The translations under genes were made by a program, and so were the position numbers. A stretch of DNA of 64,000 nt. Origin: Shinella yambaruensis (lineage in GTDB: Bacteria; Pseudomonadota; Alphaproteobacteria; Rhizobiales; Rhizobiaceae). The stretch lies in the NCBI RefSeq assembly GCF_022899355.1, contig NZ_JALJCK010000001.1, forward strand, positions 1-64,000, read 5' to 3'. The notes below the pieces were generated by a model. It was given only the letters and a program-made list of their open reading frames with translations. It did no database searches and was not told where the DNA came from. Positions 45,160-54,952 of the stretch are shown here, one piece after another. Numbering within the stretch: position 1 is the stretch's first letter; every line of letters starts with the position of its first letter.

Positions 45160-45960
45160 ATGGCCGGTTTCGGGCCTGGCCGCCTTTCACCGCCGCTGCG
45201 GAGTAGTTCTTTGTCGATCGCCGATATTTCCCTGTTGAGCGCGCTTCTTGCCGGGGCCCTCTCGTTCCTGTCGCCCTGCGTCCTGCCGCTCGTTCCGCCC
45301 TATCTCTGTTACATGGCCGGCATTTCCGTCGAACAGTTCAAGGGCGGGGATGCGGTGGCGGTGCGGCGCGAGACGCGCGGGGCCGTTCTCCTGGCGGCCT
45401 TCTGCTTCACGCTCGGTTTCGCCACGGTCTTCGTGGCGCTCGGGGCCGGGGCCTCGACGATCGGCATGGTGCTGCGCCGGCATCTCGACATTCTCGCGCA
45501 GGTCGGCGGCGTCATCATCATCCTGATGGGCCTGCATTTCCTCGGCGTGCTGCGGATCGGGCTTTTTGCCCGCGAGGCGCGCTTCCAGGGCGGCGGCAAG
45601 CCGGCGACGGCGTCCGGCGCCTACATCATGGGCCTTGCCTTCGCCTTCGGCTGGACGCCCTGCATCGGGCCGGTGCTGGGGGCGATCCTCGGCGTCGCCG
45701 CGGCGCGCGAGACGGTCGGCGACGGGGCCGTCCTGCTTGCGATCTACTCTCTGGGACTTGCGGTGCCGTTCTGGATCGCGGCCGGCTTTTCCGGCGCCTT
45801 CATGCGCTTCCTCATGCGTTTCCGCCGCCACCTCGGCACGGTGGAGAAGGTGATGGGCGTGCTGCTCGTCCTCACCGGCCTTGCCTTCATCTTCGGCTAT
45901 ATCAGCACCGTCGCCATCTGGTTCCAGCAAACGTTTCCCATTCTCTCGCAAATCGGCTAG
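45160..45960 (+). CDS. ccdA: Cytochrome c biogenesis protein CcdA
   Basis: A 266-residue membrane protein of about six helices that carries reducing equivalents from thioredoxin to periplasmic thiols, needed for haem attachment to c-type cytochromes. The two conserved Cys motifs are intact: LSFLSPCVLPLVPPYLCYMAG in helix one and GWTPCIGPVLGAIL in helix four. ATG 45160 follows GGAGGGG at good distance; a TTG at 45211 would remove the non-conserved 17-residue lead. The multihaem gene 5 kb upstream would depend on such a pathway, though CcdA here probably serves all cytochromes. Confidence 0.93.
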   Translation: MAGFGPGRLSPPLRSSSLSIADISLLSALLAGALSFLSPCVLPLVPPYLCYMAGISVEQFKGGDAVAVRRETRGAVLLAAFCFTLGFATVFVALGAGASTIGMVLRRHLDILAQVGGVIIILMGLHFLGVLRIGLFAREARFQGGGKPATASGAYIMGLAFAFGWTPCIGPVLGAILGVAAARETVGDGAVLLAIYSLGLAVPFWIAAGFSGAFMRFLMRFRRHLGTVEKVMGVLLVLTGLAFIFGYISTVAIWFQQTFPILSQIG

Positions 45961-46100
45961 TCGGGACGAGGCCTGAGGCACCGCGATCCCACGGGATTCG
46001 CGCCGTCACGCGTCAGGCCATCGATTTTTCGCATGTCGCAGAGAGCCGCCGCACGCTCTTGCGCGACATGCCCCAGGCAAGCGGGAGCAGGCTTCGGCCC

Positions 46101-47063
46101 ATGGCTGACATCATCGGACTGGTGCTGCCGTTCTTCGGCATGATTTTCCTCGGCTACGTGGTCGCCCGCATCACGCGCCAGCCGGTCGAGGCGCTCGGCT
46201 GGCTCAACACCTTCATCATCTACATCGCGCTGCCCGCGCTGTTCTTCAAGCTGGTGGCCAAGACGCCGATCGAGCAATTGACGCGCATCGACTTCATCCT
46301 CGCCAATATCAGCGCGACCTACCTGGTCTTCGGCCTGATCTTCGCGATCGGGCTCTGGCTGCGGCGGGCGTCGATAGGCGAGGCGACGATCCAGGGGCTG
46401 GCGGCGGCCTATGGCAATATCGGTTATATGGGGCCGGGACTGGCGCTGCTCGCCTTCGGCGAGCCGGCGGCGGTGCCGGTGGCGCTGGTCTTCTGCTTCG
46501 AGAACATGCTGCATTTCATGGTCGCGCCGGCGCTGATGGCGCTTGCCGGCGGGGAGAAGCAGCCGGCGCTCAAGATCGCCGGCGGGGTGCTGCGCAAGAT
46601 CGTCACCCATCCCTTCATCATCGCGACGGCGGCCGGCTTCGGCGCGGCCTTTGCCGGCTTCGAGCCGCCGGCGCCGCTGCAGCGGCTGATCGACTACCTG
46701 GCGCAGGCGGCGGCGCCCTGCGCGCTCTTTGCCATGGGCGTCACGCTGGCGCTCCGGCCCCTGAAGCGGGTACCGGTGGAGATCGGCTACATCGTGCCGG
46801 CAAAACTCCTGCTGCTGCCGGTCGCCATGTATCTGGTGCTCGGACTTGCGGGCAACTTCGATCCGGTCTGGGTCTTCACCGCGGTGCTGCTTGCCGCCCT
46901 GCCGACGGCGACCAACGTCTTCGTCATCGGCCAGCAATACGGCGTGTGGCAGGAGCGGGCCTCGGCGACCATCCTCGTCACGACGGTGCTGTCCGTCGCG
47001 ACGGTGACGATCCTGCTCTATCTCATCAAGTCAGGCCTGCTTCCGGGCGACCCGTTCCCGTAG
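46101..47063 (+). CDS. AEC-family transporter (auxin efflux carrier-like)
   Basis: A 320-residue membrane protein with about ten helices in the bacterial AEC (auxin efflux carrier) pattern; members move malonate, malate or amino acids. The characteristic VLPFFGMIFLGYVVARI N-terminus, the LPALFFKLVAKTPIE segment, the crossover NIGYMGPGLALLAFG, and the C-terminal LPTATNVFVIGQQYGV are present. Substrate unknown. ATG 46101 fits the family start; the frame is open upstream. Its 3' end overlaps the convergent UbiH-type gene by 33 bases. Confidence 0.87.
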   Translation: MADIIGLVLPFFGMIFLGYVVARITRQPVEALGWLNTFIIYIALPALFFKLVAKTPIEQLTRIDFILANISATYLVFGLIFAIGLWLRRASIGEATIQGLAAAYGNIGYMGPGLALLAFGEPAAVPVALVFCFENMLHFMVAPALMALAGGEKQPALKIAGGVLRKIVTHPFIIATAAGFGAAFAGFEPPAPLQRLIDYLAQAAAPCALFAMGVTLALRPLKRVPVEIGYIVPAKLLLLPVAMYLVLGLAGNFDPVWVFTAVLLAALPTATNVFVIGQQYGVWQERASATILVTTVLSVATVTILLYLIKSGLLPGDPFP

Positions 47064-48239
47064 GCCGTCGCGAAAGGCCTTCAGCGAGCCGAGCGGCTCG
47101 ATGCCTTCGCGCATGACGATGCTGCGCAAGGGGCCGAGGGCGGAGAGCAGGTGCAGGCCGGCCGAGCGCAGGAACTGCACGGGCAGGAAACCGGAGAGGA
47201 GCGAGCGGTTGAGCAGGTCGACGCTGAGCGTGCGCGAGCGGATATCCGCCTGCCGCCTGCGGTCGAAGCGTTCGCCGATCCCCGCATCGTTCGCCGGTGT
47301 TGCCCCCTGGATGAGTTCCTTCAAGGCCATGATGTCGCGCAGGCTGAGATTGAGGCCCTGCGCGCCAATCGGCGGGAAGGCATGGCCGGCTTCTCCGAGG
47401 AGCACGATGCGGCCCTTGCCGAACCGCTCGGCCGTCATGCCGGAGAGCGGGAAACGCTGCGCCGCGCCCTCGACGGTGACCTTGCCGAGCATGGATTGCA
47501 TGCGTGCCTCGACCGCGTGGCCAAGATCGGCGGCGGACAGGTCGCCGAGGCGCGCCGCCTCCTTCGGCGGCAGCACCCAGACGAGGCTGGAGCGCCGGCC
47601 GGGCAGGGGAACCTGCGTGAAGGGGCCGCTCTCGGTGTGGAACTCCGTCGAGACATTGCCGTGCGGCCGTTCGTGCGAGAAATTGAGCACGAGGGCGGCC
47701 TGCGGATAGGACCAGGCCTTGACGCCGATGCCGGCGCTCTCGCGGATCTTCGATTTCCGGCCGTCGGCACCGGCGACGAGGCCGGCCAGGACGCGTCCGC
47801 CATCCTCGAGCGTCAGCTCGACGCCTTCCTCGAAGGCATTGGCGGCCGTCACGCCGCTCTCGATCCGCACGATATTGCCGGTCGCCGCGATGCGGGCGTC
47901 CAGCACCGCAAGGAAGGGCGCGTTCGGGATATTATAGCCGAAGGCCTCCAGCCCGACCTCGCTGGAGCGGAAGGCGACGGGCGGGGCGCGCAACAGGCGC
48001 GCCGTGCCGTCGAGGATCTGCATGGTTTCGAGCGCGGCCGCATGGCGGGCGATCTCCTCCCACAGGCCGAGCGTCTTGAGGAAGGCGATGGACTGGTCCA
48101 TCAGCGCCGTGGTGCGGCCGTCATTTGCGCGGGCGGGCGGGGCGATCAGCGCGACGCTTGCGCCCGAATCGGCGAGCGCCAGCGCCGCGAGGCTGCCGGC
48201 AAGGCCGGCGCCGACGACCGCGATATCGAATTGCCTCAT
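47031..48239 (-). CDS. UbiH/UbiF-family FAD-dependent hydroxylase
   Basis: A 402-residue flavin monooxygenase of the ubiquinone-biosynthesis type. FAD-binding QFDIAVVGAGLAGSLAALALA at the N-terminus, GADGRKSKIRESAGI mid-protein (DG motif), and FGKGRIVLLGEAGHAFPPIGAQGLNLSLRDI with the GDAAH-like site are all present. It probably hydroxylates the ubiquinone ring; which position is not readable. The ATG at 48239 starts the Rossmann strand directly. Its end overlaps the convergent AEC transporter gene by 33 bases. Confidence 0.88.
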   Translation of the reverse strand: MRQFDIAVVGAGLAGSLAALALADSGASVALIAPPARANDGRTTALMDQSIAFLKTLGLWEEIARHAAALETMQILDGTARLLRAPPVAFRSSEVGLEAFGYNIPNAPFLAVLDARIAATGNIVRIESGVTAANAFEEGVELTLEDGGRVLAGLVAGADGRKSKIRESAGIGVKAWSYPQAALVLNFSHERPHGNVSTEFHTESGPFTQVPLPGRRSSLVWVLPPKEAARLGDLSAADLGHAVEARMQSMLGKVTVEGAAQRFPLSGMTAERFGKGRIVLLGEAGHAFPPIGAQGLNLSLRDIMALKELIQGATPANDAGIGERFDRRRQADIRSRTLSVDLLNRSLLSGFLPVQFLRSAGLHLLSALGPLRSIVMREGIEPLGSLKAFRDGLRERVARKQA

Positions 48240-48481
48240 GACCGACCTCCGAAGCGGCAAGCGTTACCCACAGGACCGGGCTCGCTTCTACCGGCAGAAT
48301 CTAGGCCGGCAAAGAGGCAATTTCCATGGGATGAATCGGCGCAGGGCGCCAAGTCGCCGGACGGGTGGCCGATTTGCACTGGCGATGCCGGGCAATCAAT
48401 GCATATTACGGGCAGTGACCGCGTAAGAGGGCATGTCGGCGTGCCGCCGATGAAAACCCCAGGGATGGACTGCGAAGGGCC

Positions 48482-49204
48482 ATGAAGTTTTTCAACTACA
48501 AACGCGTACCCTACGCGGAGATCCGTGCCTTTTCCGTCCATATCCTGACGGCGTCCGGCTCCTTCCTCGCCTTTCTCGGCGTGGTGGCCGCGGGCGAGCA
48601 CCGTTTCGTCGACATGTTCTGGTGGCTTGGCCTGGCACTGCTCGTCGACGGCATCGACGGGCCGATCGCCCGCAAGGTGCGGGTCAAGGAAGTGCTGCCG
48701 AACTGGTCCGGCGATACGCTGGACAATGTCATCGACTATGTGACCTACGTGCTTTTGCCCGCCTTTGCGCTCTACCAGAGCGGCATGATCGGCGAGCCCT
48801 GGTCCTTCGTGGCCGCGGGCGCCATCGTCGTGTCGAGCGCCATCTATTATGCCGACATGGGCATGAAGACGGACGAATATTTCTTCTCCGGTTTCCCGGT
48901 CGTCTGGAACATGGTGGTGTTCACGCTGTTCGTCATCCAGGCGAGCGAGCTGACGGCGTCGATCATCGTCTTCGTCTCCGTCTTCCTCACCTTCATGCCG
49001 ATCAACTTCCTGCATCCGGTGCGCGTCCAGCGGCTGCGGGCGCTGAACCTTGCCGTCTTCTTCCTCTGGGCGCTGCTCGGCGGCTATGCGCTGCTCCTGC
49101 ATTTCGATACGCCGGCCTGGGTGGTCTGGGGCGTTGTGGCGACGGGGATCTATCTCTATGTCGTCGGGGCCGTGCTGCAGGTGTTTCCCAATCTCGGCCG
49201 ATAG
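48482..49204 (+). CDS. pcs: Phosphatidylcholine synthase
   Basis: A 240-residue membrane enzyme that condenses choline with CDP-diacylglycerol to make phosphatidylcholine in one step, a pathway typical of rhizobia and other host-associated bacteria. The CDP-alcohol phosphatidyltransferase signature is a variant DGIDGPIARKVRVKEVLPNWSGDTLDNVIDY (DG-x2-AR-x8-G-x3-D-x3-D in essence). About eight helices follow. The opening MKFFNYKRVPYAEIRAFSVHILTASGS closely resembles the rhizobial enzyme. A gene for quinone oxidoreductase starts 24 bases after, probably in the same transcript. Confidence 0.96.
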   Translation: MKFFNYKRVPYAEIRAFSVHILTASGSFLAFLGVVAAGEHRFVDMFWWLGLALLVDGIDGPIARKVRVKEVLPNWSGDTLDNVIDYVTYVLLPAFALYQSGMIGEPWSFVAAGAIVVSSAIYYADMGMKTDEYFFSGFPVVWNMVVFTLFVIQASELTASIIVFVSVFLTFMPINFLHPVRVQRLRALNLAVFFLWALLGGYALLLHFDTPAWVVWGVVATGIYLYVVGAVLQVFPNLGR

Positions 49205-49228
49205 AAACAGCAATCTGGAGGATTTTCG

Positions 49229-50200
49229 ATGACCAAGGCGATCGTCGTCCGCAGTCTCGGCGGACCGGAGGTTTTGAAGCTCGAGGACGTGCCGCTGGAT
49301 GCGCCGGGCCCGGGCGAGGTGCAGATCAGGCAGGCGGCCGTCGGGCTCAATTTTATCGACGTCTATTTCCGCACGGGGCTCTACAAGGCCGATCCGCCGT
49401 TCATTCCCGGTAAGGAGGGGGCTGGCACGATCACCGCGCTCGGTGAGGGCGTGACGGATTTCGCCGTCGGCGACCGCGTCGCCTATGCCTCCGCCGACGG
49501 CGCCTATGCCGCCGAGCGCAACGTCGCCACGAAACATCTGGTGAAGGTGCCTGACGGCATCTCGCTGGAAACGGCGGCGGCGATGATGCTGAAGGGCATG
49601 ACGGCGCAATACCTTCTGCTCCAGACCTATCAGGTGAAGCCGGGCACGGTGCTGCTGTTCCACGCGGCGGCCGGCGGCGTCGGGCTGATTGCCGGACAAT
49701 GGGCGAAGGCGCTCGGCGCGACGGTCATCGGCACGGCGGGATCGCAGGCAAAGGTCGAGCTTGCCCTGGCGAATGGCTACGACCATGTCATCGACTACAC
49801 GAAGGAAGATTTTGTCGCGCGCGTTCGCGAGCTGACGGGCGGGGCGGGCGTCGACGTCGTCTACGATTCCGTCGGCAAGGACACGTTCCCGCAATCGCTG
49901 GACTGCCTGAAGCCGCGCGGCCTCTTCGTCAGCTTCGGCAATTCCTCCGGCCCGGTCGAGGCCTTCAACATGGGCTTGCTCTCGCAGAAGGGCTCGCTCT
50001 ACGCCACGCGTCCGACGCTCTTTGCCTATATCGCCACGCGCGAGGCGCTGGATGCATGTGCAAACTCGCTCTTTGATGTTGTGCAAAGCAACAAAGTGCG
50101 TATCAATATTCATCAGACTTATCCGTTGGCCGAGGCGGGACGCGCGCACACGGATCTGGAAGCAAGAAAAACGAGTGGAACGACGCTGCTCATTCCCTGA
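49229..50200 (+). CDS. Quinone oxidoreductase, zinc-independent (Qor-type)
   Basis: A 323-residue medium-chain dehydrogenase/reductase of the quinone oxidoreductase class. The N-terminal GroES-like half has GLNFIDVYFRTGLYKADPPFIPGKEGAG; the NADPH-binding AAAGGVGLIAGQWAKALGATVIGTAGS is complete. The zinc-binding Cys and His of true alcohol dehydrogenases are absent, as in Qor. It reduces quinones or enones with NADPH. ATG follows CTGGAGGATTTTCG. Confidence 0.92.
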   Translation: MTKAIVVRSLGGPEVLKLEDVPLDAPGPGEVQIRQAAVGLNFIDVYFRTGLYKADPPFIPGKEGAGTITALGEGVTDFAVGDRVAYASADGAYAAERNVATKHLVKVPDGISLETAAAMMLKGMTAQYLLLQTYQVKPGTVLLFHAAAGGVGLIAGQWAKALGATVIGTAGSQAKVELALANGYDHVIDYTKEDFVARVRELTGGAGVDVVYDSVGKDTFPQSLDCLKPRGLFVSFGNSSGPVEAFNMGLLSQKGSLYATRPTLFAYIATREALDACANSLFDVVQSNKVRINIHQTYPLAEAGRAHTDLEARKTSGTTLLIP

Positions 50201-50248
50201 CACGACCCGAACGGGCGGCAGGATGGGTTTGCAGGAAAGAGGGGAAGA

Positions 50249-51820
50249 GTGTCAGCCGTTGGAGCGTCCGGGGGCAGTCCGTTGCTGGCTGTCCGCAGCC
50301 TGACAAAGCTATTTGGTTCGTTTGCCGCGTGTAACGCCATCGATCTCGATATCCAGCCGGGCGAAATCCACGCCCTGCTGGGCGAGAACGGCGCCGGTAA
50401 ATCCACCCTCGTCAAGATGCTCTTCGGCGTGCTGGCGCCGACCAGCGGACAGATCCTGTGGAAGGGCGAGCCCGTGCGGATCCCGAGCCCGGGCGCTGCC
50501 CGCCGCCTTGGCATCGGCATGGTTTTCCAACACTTTTCGCTGTTCGAGGCGCTGACGGTCGCCGAGAACATCGCCCTGTCGCTAAGCCCCGGCATCTCGC
50601 TCTCCAAGGTGGCGGAGGAGGCCTCGCGCCTGTCCCATCTCTACGGCCTGCCGCTCGATCCGAAGGCGCATGTCGCGGACCTTTCGGTCGGCGAGCGCCA
50701 GCGCATCGAGATCGTGCGCGCGCTGCTGCAGAACCCGGAGCTGATCATCCTCGACGAGCCGACCTCCGTGCTGACGCCGCAGGAGGCCGACCGGCTGTTC
50801 GAGACGCTGGCCAAGCTGAAGGCCGAAGGGCGCTCGGTGCTCTACATCAGCCATCGGCTGGAGGAGGTGCAGCGCATCTGCGACCGCGCCACGGTCCTGC
50901 GCCACGGCAAGGTGACCGGCGCCTGCGATCCGCGCCAGGAAACGCCGGCCTCGCTGGCGCGCATGATGGTCGGCAGCGACGTCGCCTCGGTGACGGCGGC
51001 CGGCACCAACACGAAGGGTGACGTGCTGCTCGAAGCCCGGCACCTCGGCGTGCCGGCGCGCACCCCCTTTGCCGTCGCGCTGAAGAATGTCTGTCTGAAG
51101 GTGCGTGGCGGCGAGGTTCTGGCGATCGCCGGCGTTGCCGGCAACGGCCAGGGCGAGCTGTTCGACGCGCTCTCGGGCGAATATCCGGTGCCGGAAGCCG
51201 CCGCCGTCTCCATCCGCGGCAAGGCGGCCGGCAATCTCGGCATCACGGCGCGCCGCCTGATGGGCGCCGGTTTCGTGCCGGAGGAGCGCCACGGCCATGC
51301 CGCCGTGCCGGCGCTGCCGCTCTCCGACAATCTCGTCCTGGCGCGCAACCAGTCGGACCGCAAGACGTTCCTTGCCGGCGGCGTGCTCGGCGTCATCCGC
51401 CATGCGGTCGTGCGCATCGCCTCGAAGCGCATTTCCGAGACGATGGACGTGCGCAAGAGCGGCGAGAACCCGGCGGCCGGCTCGCTCTCCGGCGGTAACC
51501 TGCAGAAATACATCGTCGGGCGCGAACTCGACCGCCAGCCGGCCGTGCTGATCGTCAACCAGCCGACCTGGGGCGTCGATGCGGGCGCGGCAAGCCGCAT
51601 CCGCCAGGCGCTCGTCGATCTCGCGAAGGCGGGCTCGGCCGTGCTTGTCATCAGCCAGGACCTCGACGAGATCTTCGAGGTCGCGACCGAGATCGCGGTC
51701 ATCAGCGAGGGGCGGCTGTCCGATGCCTATCCGGCGCACGAACTGACCCGCGAGAAGATCGGCCTCCTGATGGGCGGCATGTACGGCAAGACGGAAGGCG
51801 AGGTGGCCCATGCGCATTGA
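50249..51820 (+). CDS. BMP-type ABC importer, ATP-binding protein (two cassettes)
   Basis: A 523-residue double ATPase. Cassette one has Walker A GENGAGKST and signature LSVGERQRIEIVRAL with LDEPTSVLTP; cassette two has GVAGNGQGE in place of Walker A and LSGGNLQKYIVGREL, typical of the MglA/RbsA-like and BmpDEFG subfamily, where the second site is degenerate. It energises uptake of nucleosides or related compounds. The GTG start follows GAGGGGAA. It overlaps the first permease by 11 bases. Confidence 0.93.
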   Translation: MSAVGASGGSPLLAVRSLTKLFGSFAACNAIDLDIQPGEIHALLGENGAGKSTLVKMLFGVLAPTSGQILWKGEPVRIPSPGAARRLGIGMVFQHFSLFEALTVAENIALSLSPGISLSKVAEEASRLSHLYGLPLDPKAHVADLSVGERQRIEIVRALLQNPELIILDEPTSVLTPQEADRLFETLAKLKAEGRSVLYISHRLEEVQRICDRATVLRHGKVTGACDPRQETPASLARMMVGSDVASVTAAGTNTKGDVLLEARHLGVPARTPFAVALKNVCLKVRGGEVLAIAGVAGNGQGELFDALSGEYPVPEAAAVSIRGKAAGNLGITARRLMGAGFVPEERHGHAAVPALPLSDNLVLARNQSDRKTFLAGGVLGVIRHAVVRIASKRISETMDVRKSGENPAAGSLSGGNLQKYIVGRELDRQPAVLIVNQPTWGVDAGAASRIRQALVDLAKAGSAVLVISQDLDEIFEVATEIAVISEGRLSDAYPAHELTREKIGLLMGGMYGKTEGEVAHAH

Positions 51821-52904
51821 ACTGGAAAAGCGCGCCAATCCCTCGACGCTCTACTCCGTCCTCTCGCCCTTCCTTGCGCTCGGCCTGACGGTGATCGCCG
51901 GCGGCATCATGTTCGCGCTGATCGGCAAGGATCCGGTTTCGGCGCTCTACAGCTTCTTCATCGAGCCGCTGCTCGACATCTGGTCGCTGCACGAGATCGC
52001 CATCAAGGCCGCACCGCTGATCCTCATCGGCGCCGGCCTTTCGATCTGCTACCGCTCGAACAACTGGAACATCGGCGCCGAGGGCCAGTTCATCATGGGC
52101 GCCATTGCCGGCGCCATCGTGCCCGTCGTCTTCCATGACTGGCATTCGCCGCTCGTCCTGCCGCTGATGCTGGTCTTCGGCATGATCGGCGGCGCGCTCT
52201 ACGCCGCCATCCCCGCCTTCCTCAAGGCGCATATGAACACCAACGAGATCCTGACGAGCCTGATGTTGGTCTATATCGCCCAGCTCTTCCTCGACTGGCT
52301 GGTGCGCGGCCCCTGGCGCAGCCCGGACGCCTACAATTTCCCGGTGACGCGCGATTTCGCGCCGGAAGCGATCCTTCCCGAGCTCATCGCCTCGGGGAGG
52401 GCCAATCTCGGCTTTGCCTTCGCCATCATTGCGGCCGTCGGCCTCTGGCTCATGATGCGCTACACGCTGAAGGGGTTCGAGATCACCGTGCTCGGCCAGT
52501 CGGAGCGGGCAGGGCGCTTCGCCGGCTTCTCGTCGAAGCGCATGATCTGGTTCTCGATGCTGCTGTCCGGCGGGCTCGCCGGTCTTGCCGGCATTTCCGA
52601 GGTCAGCGGCACGATCGGCAAGCTGCAGCCGATCATCTCGCCCGGCTACGGCTTCACCGCGATCATCGTCGCCTTCCTCGGCCGCCTCAATCCGCTCGGC
52701 ATCATCGCCGCCGGCCTCTTCCTGGCGCTGACCTATGTGGGCGGCGAGGCGGTGCAGCTCACGCTCAGCGTCTCCGACAAGGTGACGCGCGTCTTCCAGG
52801 GGCTGCTCCTGTTCTTCGTGCTCTCCTGCGACACGCTCATCCAGTACAAGATCCGGCTGGTCTTCTCCCGGCTTGGGCAGTCCAGCGAAGGGGGAGCGCA
52901 CTGA
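51810..52904 (+). CDS. BMP-type ABC importer, permease 1
   Basis: A 364-residue permease of the BPD_transp_2 (RbsC/YufP-like) group with about eight to ten helices. Hallmark segments include AAPLILIGAGLSICYRSNNWNIGAEGQF, NTNEILTSLMLVYIA and GFTAIIVAFLGRLNPLGI. It overlaps the ATPase by 11 bases and the second permease by one (TGATG), so translation is coupled across the operon. Confidence 0.92.
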   Translation: MRIELEKRANPSTLYSVLSPFLALGLTVIAGGIMFALIGKDPVSALYSFFIEPLLDIWSLHEIAIKAAPLILIGAGLSICYRSNNWNIGAEGQFIMGAIAGAIVPVVFHDWHSPLVLPLMLVFGMIGGALYAAIPAFLKAHMNTNEILTSLMLVYIAQLFLDWLVRGPWRSPDAYNFPVTRDFAPEAILPELIASGRANLGFAFAIIAAVGLWLMMRYTLKGFEITVLGQSERAGRFAGFSSKRMIWFSMLLSGGLAGLAGISEVSGTIGKLQPIISPGYGFTAIIVAFLGRLNPLGIIAAGLFLALTYVGGEAVQLTLSVSDKVTRVFQGLLLFFVLSCDTLIQYKIRLVFSRLGQSSEGGAH

Positions 52905-53824
52905 TGGGTATCATCGAAGCGATCCTTCTCACCGTCATCACCGCGGCAACGCCGCTGGTGCTGGCCTCCCTCGGCGAGCTCGTCAGCGAGCGGGCGGGCG
53001 TGCTCAATCTCGGCGTCGAGGGCATGATGGTCATGGGGGCGGTGCTCGCCTTCGCCGTGACGCAGGCGACCGGCTCGCCCTATATCGGCGTCCTCGCCGG
53101 CATTGCCTGCGGCGCGCTGTTCTCGCTGCTCTTCGGTTTCCTGACCCTGACGCTCGTCGCCAACCAGGTGGCGACCGGCCTTGCGCTCACCATTCTCGGC
53201 CTCGGCATTTCCGGCCAGATCGGCGAGCCCTATGTCGGCATGTCGGGCATCAAGCTCCAGCCGATCGCGATCCCGCTGCTGTCGGACATTCCCTTTTTCG
53301 GTCCGCTGTTCTTCAAGCAGGACATCATCTTCTACCTGTCGATCGCGCTCGTCTTCGGCGTCAACTGGTTCCTGTTCCGCAGCCGCGCGGGCCTGAAGGT
53401 GCGGGCGATCGGCGACAGCCACGCCTCCGCCCATGCGCTCGGCATCCATGTCATCCGCACGCGCTACCTCGCCGTCATGTTCGGCGGCGCCTGCGCGGGC
53501 CTTGCCGGCGCGCAGCTCTCGCTGGTCTATACGCCGCAATGGGTGGAGAACATGTCCGCCGGGCGCGGGTGGATCGCGCTCGCGCTCGTCGTCTTCGCCT
53601 CCTGGCGGCCCTGGCGGCTGCTGGCGGGCGGCTATCTCTTCGGCGCGGTCTCGATCAGCCAGTTGCACGCCCAGGCGCTCGGCATCGGCATCCCCTCGCA
53701 GTTCCTGTCGGCGCTTCCCTACATCGCCACGGTTGTCGTCCTCATCCTGATATCGCACAATCGGCGGATGACGCTGATCAATACGCCTGCCTCGCTCGGA
53801 AAACCGTTCGTGCCCGACCGGTGA
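52904..53824 (+). CDS. BMP-type ABC importer, permease 2
   Basis: A 306-residue permease partner (YufQ-like). Typical segments are ATPLVLASLGELVSERAGVLNLGVEGMMVMGA at the N-terminus and MSAGRGWIALALVVFASWRPWRL near the C-terminus. About eight to nine helices. It pairs with permease 1 to form the transmembrane channel. Begins one base inside the previous stop codon. Confidence 0.92.
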   Translation: MGIIEAILLTVITAATPLVLASLGELVSERAGVLNLGVEGMMVMGAVLAFAVTQATGSPYIGVLAGIACGALFSLLFGFLTLTLVANQVATGLALTILGLGISGQIGEPYVGMSGIKLQPIAIPLLSDIPFFGPLFFKQDIIFYLSIALVFGVNWFLFRSRAGLKVRAIGDSHASAHALGIHVIRTRYLAVMFGGACAGLAGAQLSLVYTPQWVENMSAGRGWIALALVVFASWRPWRLLAGGYLFGAVSISQLHAQALGIGIPSQFLSALPYIATVVVLILISHNRRMTLINTPASLGKPFVPDR

Positions 53825-53875
53825 CCAAGAACAAGAAGACGGGAAAACCACTCCTGATAACCTACAGAGGATAAA

Positions 53876-54946
53876 ATGAAGAAAATCATTCTCGCTCTCG
53901 CAACCTCGGCAGCCGTCCTCGGCTTTGCCGCTGCCGCCAGCGCCCAGGACAAGACGAAGATCTGCTTCATCTATGTCGGCTCCAAGACCGACGGCGGCTG
54001 GACCCAGGCGCACGACATCGGCCGCCAGGCACTCCAGGACCATTTCGGCGACAAGATCGAAACGCCCTTCCTCGAAAACGTGCCGGAAGGCCCGGACGCC
54101 GAGCGTGCGATCGAGCGCATGGCCCGTTCCGGTTGCGCGCTGGTCTTCACCACCTCGTTCGGCTTCATGGACGCCACGGTCAAGGTCGCCGCAAAGTTCC
54201 CGGACGTGAAGTTCGAGCATGCGACCGGCTTCAAGTCGGCCGAAAACGTCGCCACCTACAATGCGCGCTTCTATGAAGGCCGCTACATCCAGGGCCTGAT
54301 CGCCGCGAAGATCTCGGAAAAGGGCGTCGCCGGCTACATCGCCTCCTTCCCGATCCCGGAAGTTGTGATGGGCATCAATTCCTTCGTGCACGGTGCGCAG
54401 TCGATCAACCCGGACTTCAAGGTCAAGGTCATCTGGGCCAACACCTGGTTCGACCCGGGCAAGGAAGCCGACGCCGCCAAGGCGCTGATCGACCAGGGCG
54501 TGGATATCCTGACCCAGCACACGGACACGACCGCGCCGATGCAGGTCGCCTCCGAGCGCGGCATCAAGGCCTTCGGCCAGGCCTCCGACATGATCGCCGC
54601 CGGCCCGAACACTCAGCTTACCGCCATCGTCGACACCTGGGGCGCCTACTACATCAAGCGCACCCAGGCGGTTCTCGACGGCACCTGGAAGTCGGAGCAG
54701 GTCTGGGACGGCCTCAAGGACGGCATCCTCACCATGGCGCCCTACACCAACATGCCCGACGACGTGAAGAAGCTGGCGGAAGAGGCGGAAGCCAAGATCC
54801 GCTCCGGCGAGCTGCATCCCTTCACCGGCCCGATCAAGAAGCAGGACGGTTCGGACTGGCTGGCGGACGGCGCCGTTTCCGACGACGGCACGCTGCTCGG
54901 CATGAACTTCTACATCGCCGGCGTCGACGATCAGCTGCCGAAGTAA
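53876..54946 (+). CDS. BMP-family solute-binding protein
   Basis: A 356-residue periplasmic binding protein. A clear signal peptide (KKIILALATSAAVLGFAAAASA, cut near residue 23) precedes the BMP/PnrA-like fold: KICFIYVGSKTDGGWTQAHDIGRQA, TTSFGFMDATVKVA, and GYIASFPIPEVVMGINSF. Family members bind purine nucleosides in other bacteria; substrate here is inferred from that, not shown. It is placed last in the operon, 51 bases after permease 2, with GAGG before the ATG. Confidence 0.93.
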   Translation: MKKIILALATSAAVLGFAAAASAQDKTKICFIYVGSKTDGGWTQAHDIGRQALQDHFGDKIETPFLENVPEGPDAERAIERMARSGCALVFTTSFGFMDATVKVAAKFPDVKFEHATGFKSAENVATYNARFYEGRYIQGLIAAKISEKGVAGYIASFPIPEVVMGINSFVHGAQSINPDFKVKVIWANTWFDPGKEADAAKALIDQGVDILTQHTDTTAPMQVASERGIKAFGQASDMIAAGPNTQLTAIVDTWGAYYIKRTQAVLDGTWKSEQVWDGLKDGILTMAPYTNMPDDVKKLAEEAEAKIRSGELHPFTGPIKKQDGSDWLADGAVSDDGTLLGMNFYIAGVDDQLPK

Positions 54947-54952
54947 GCCGGC

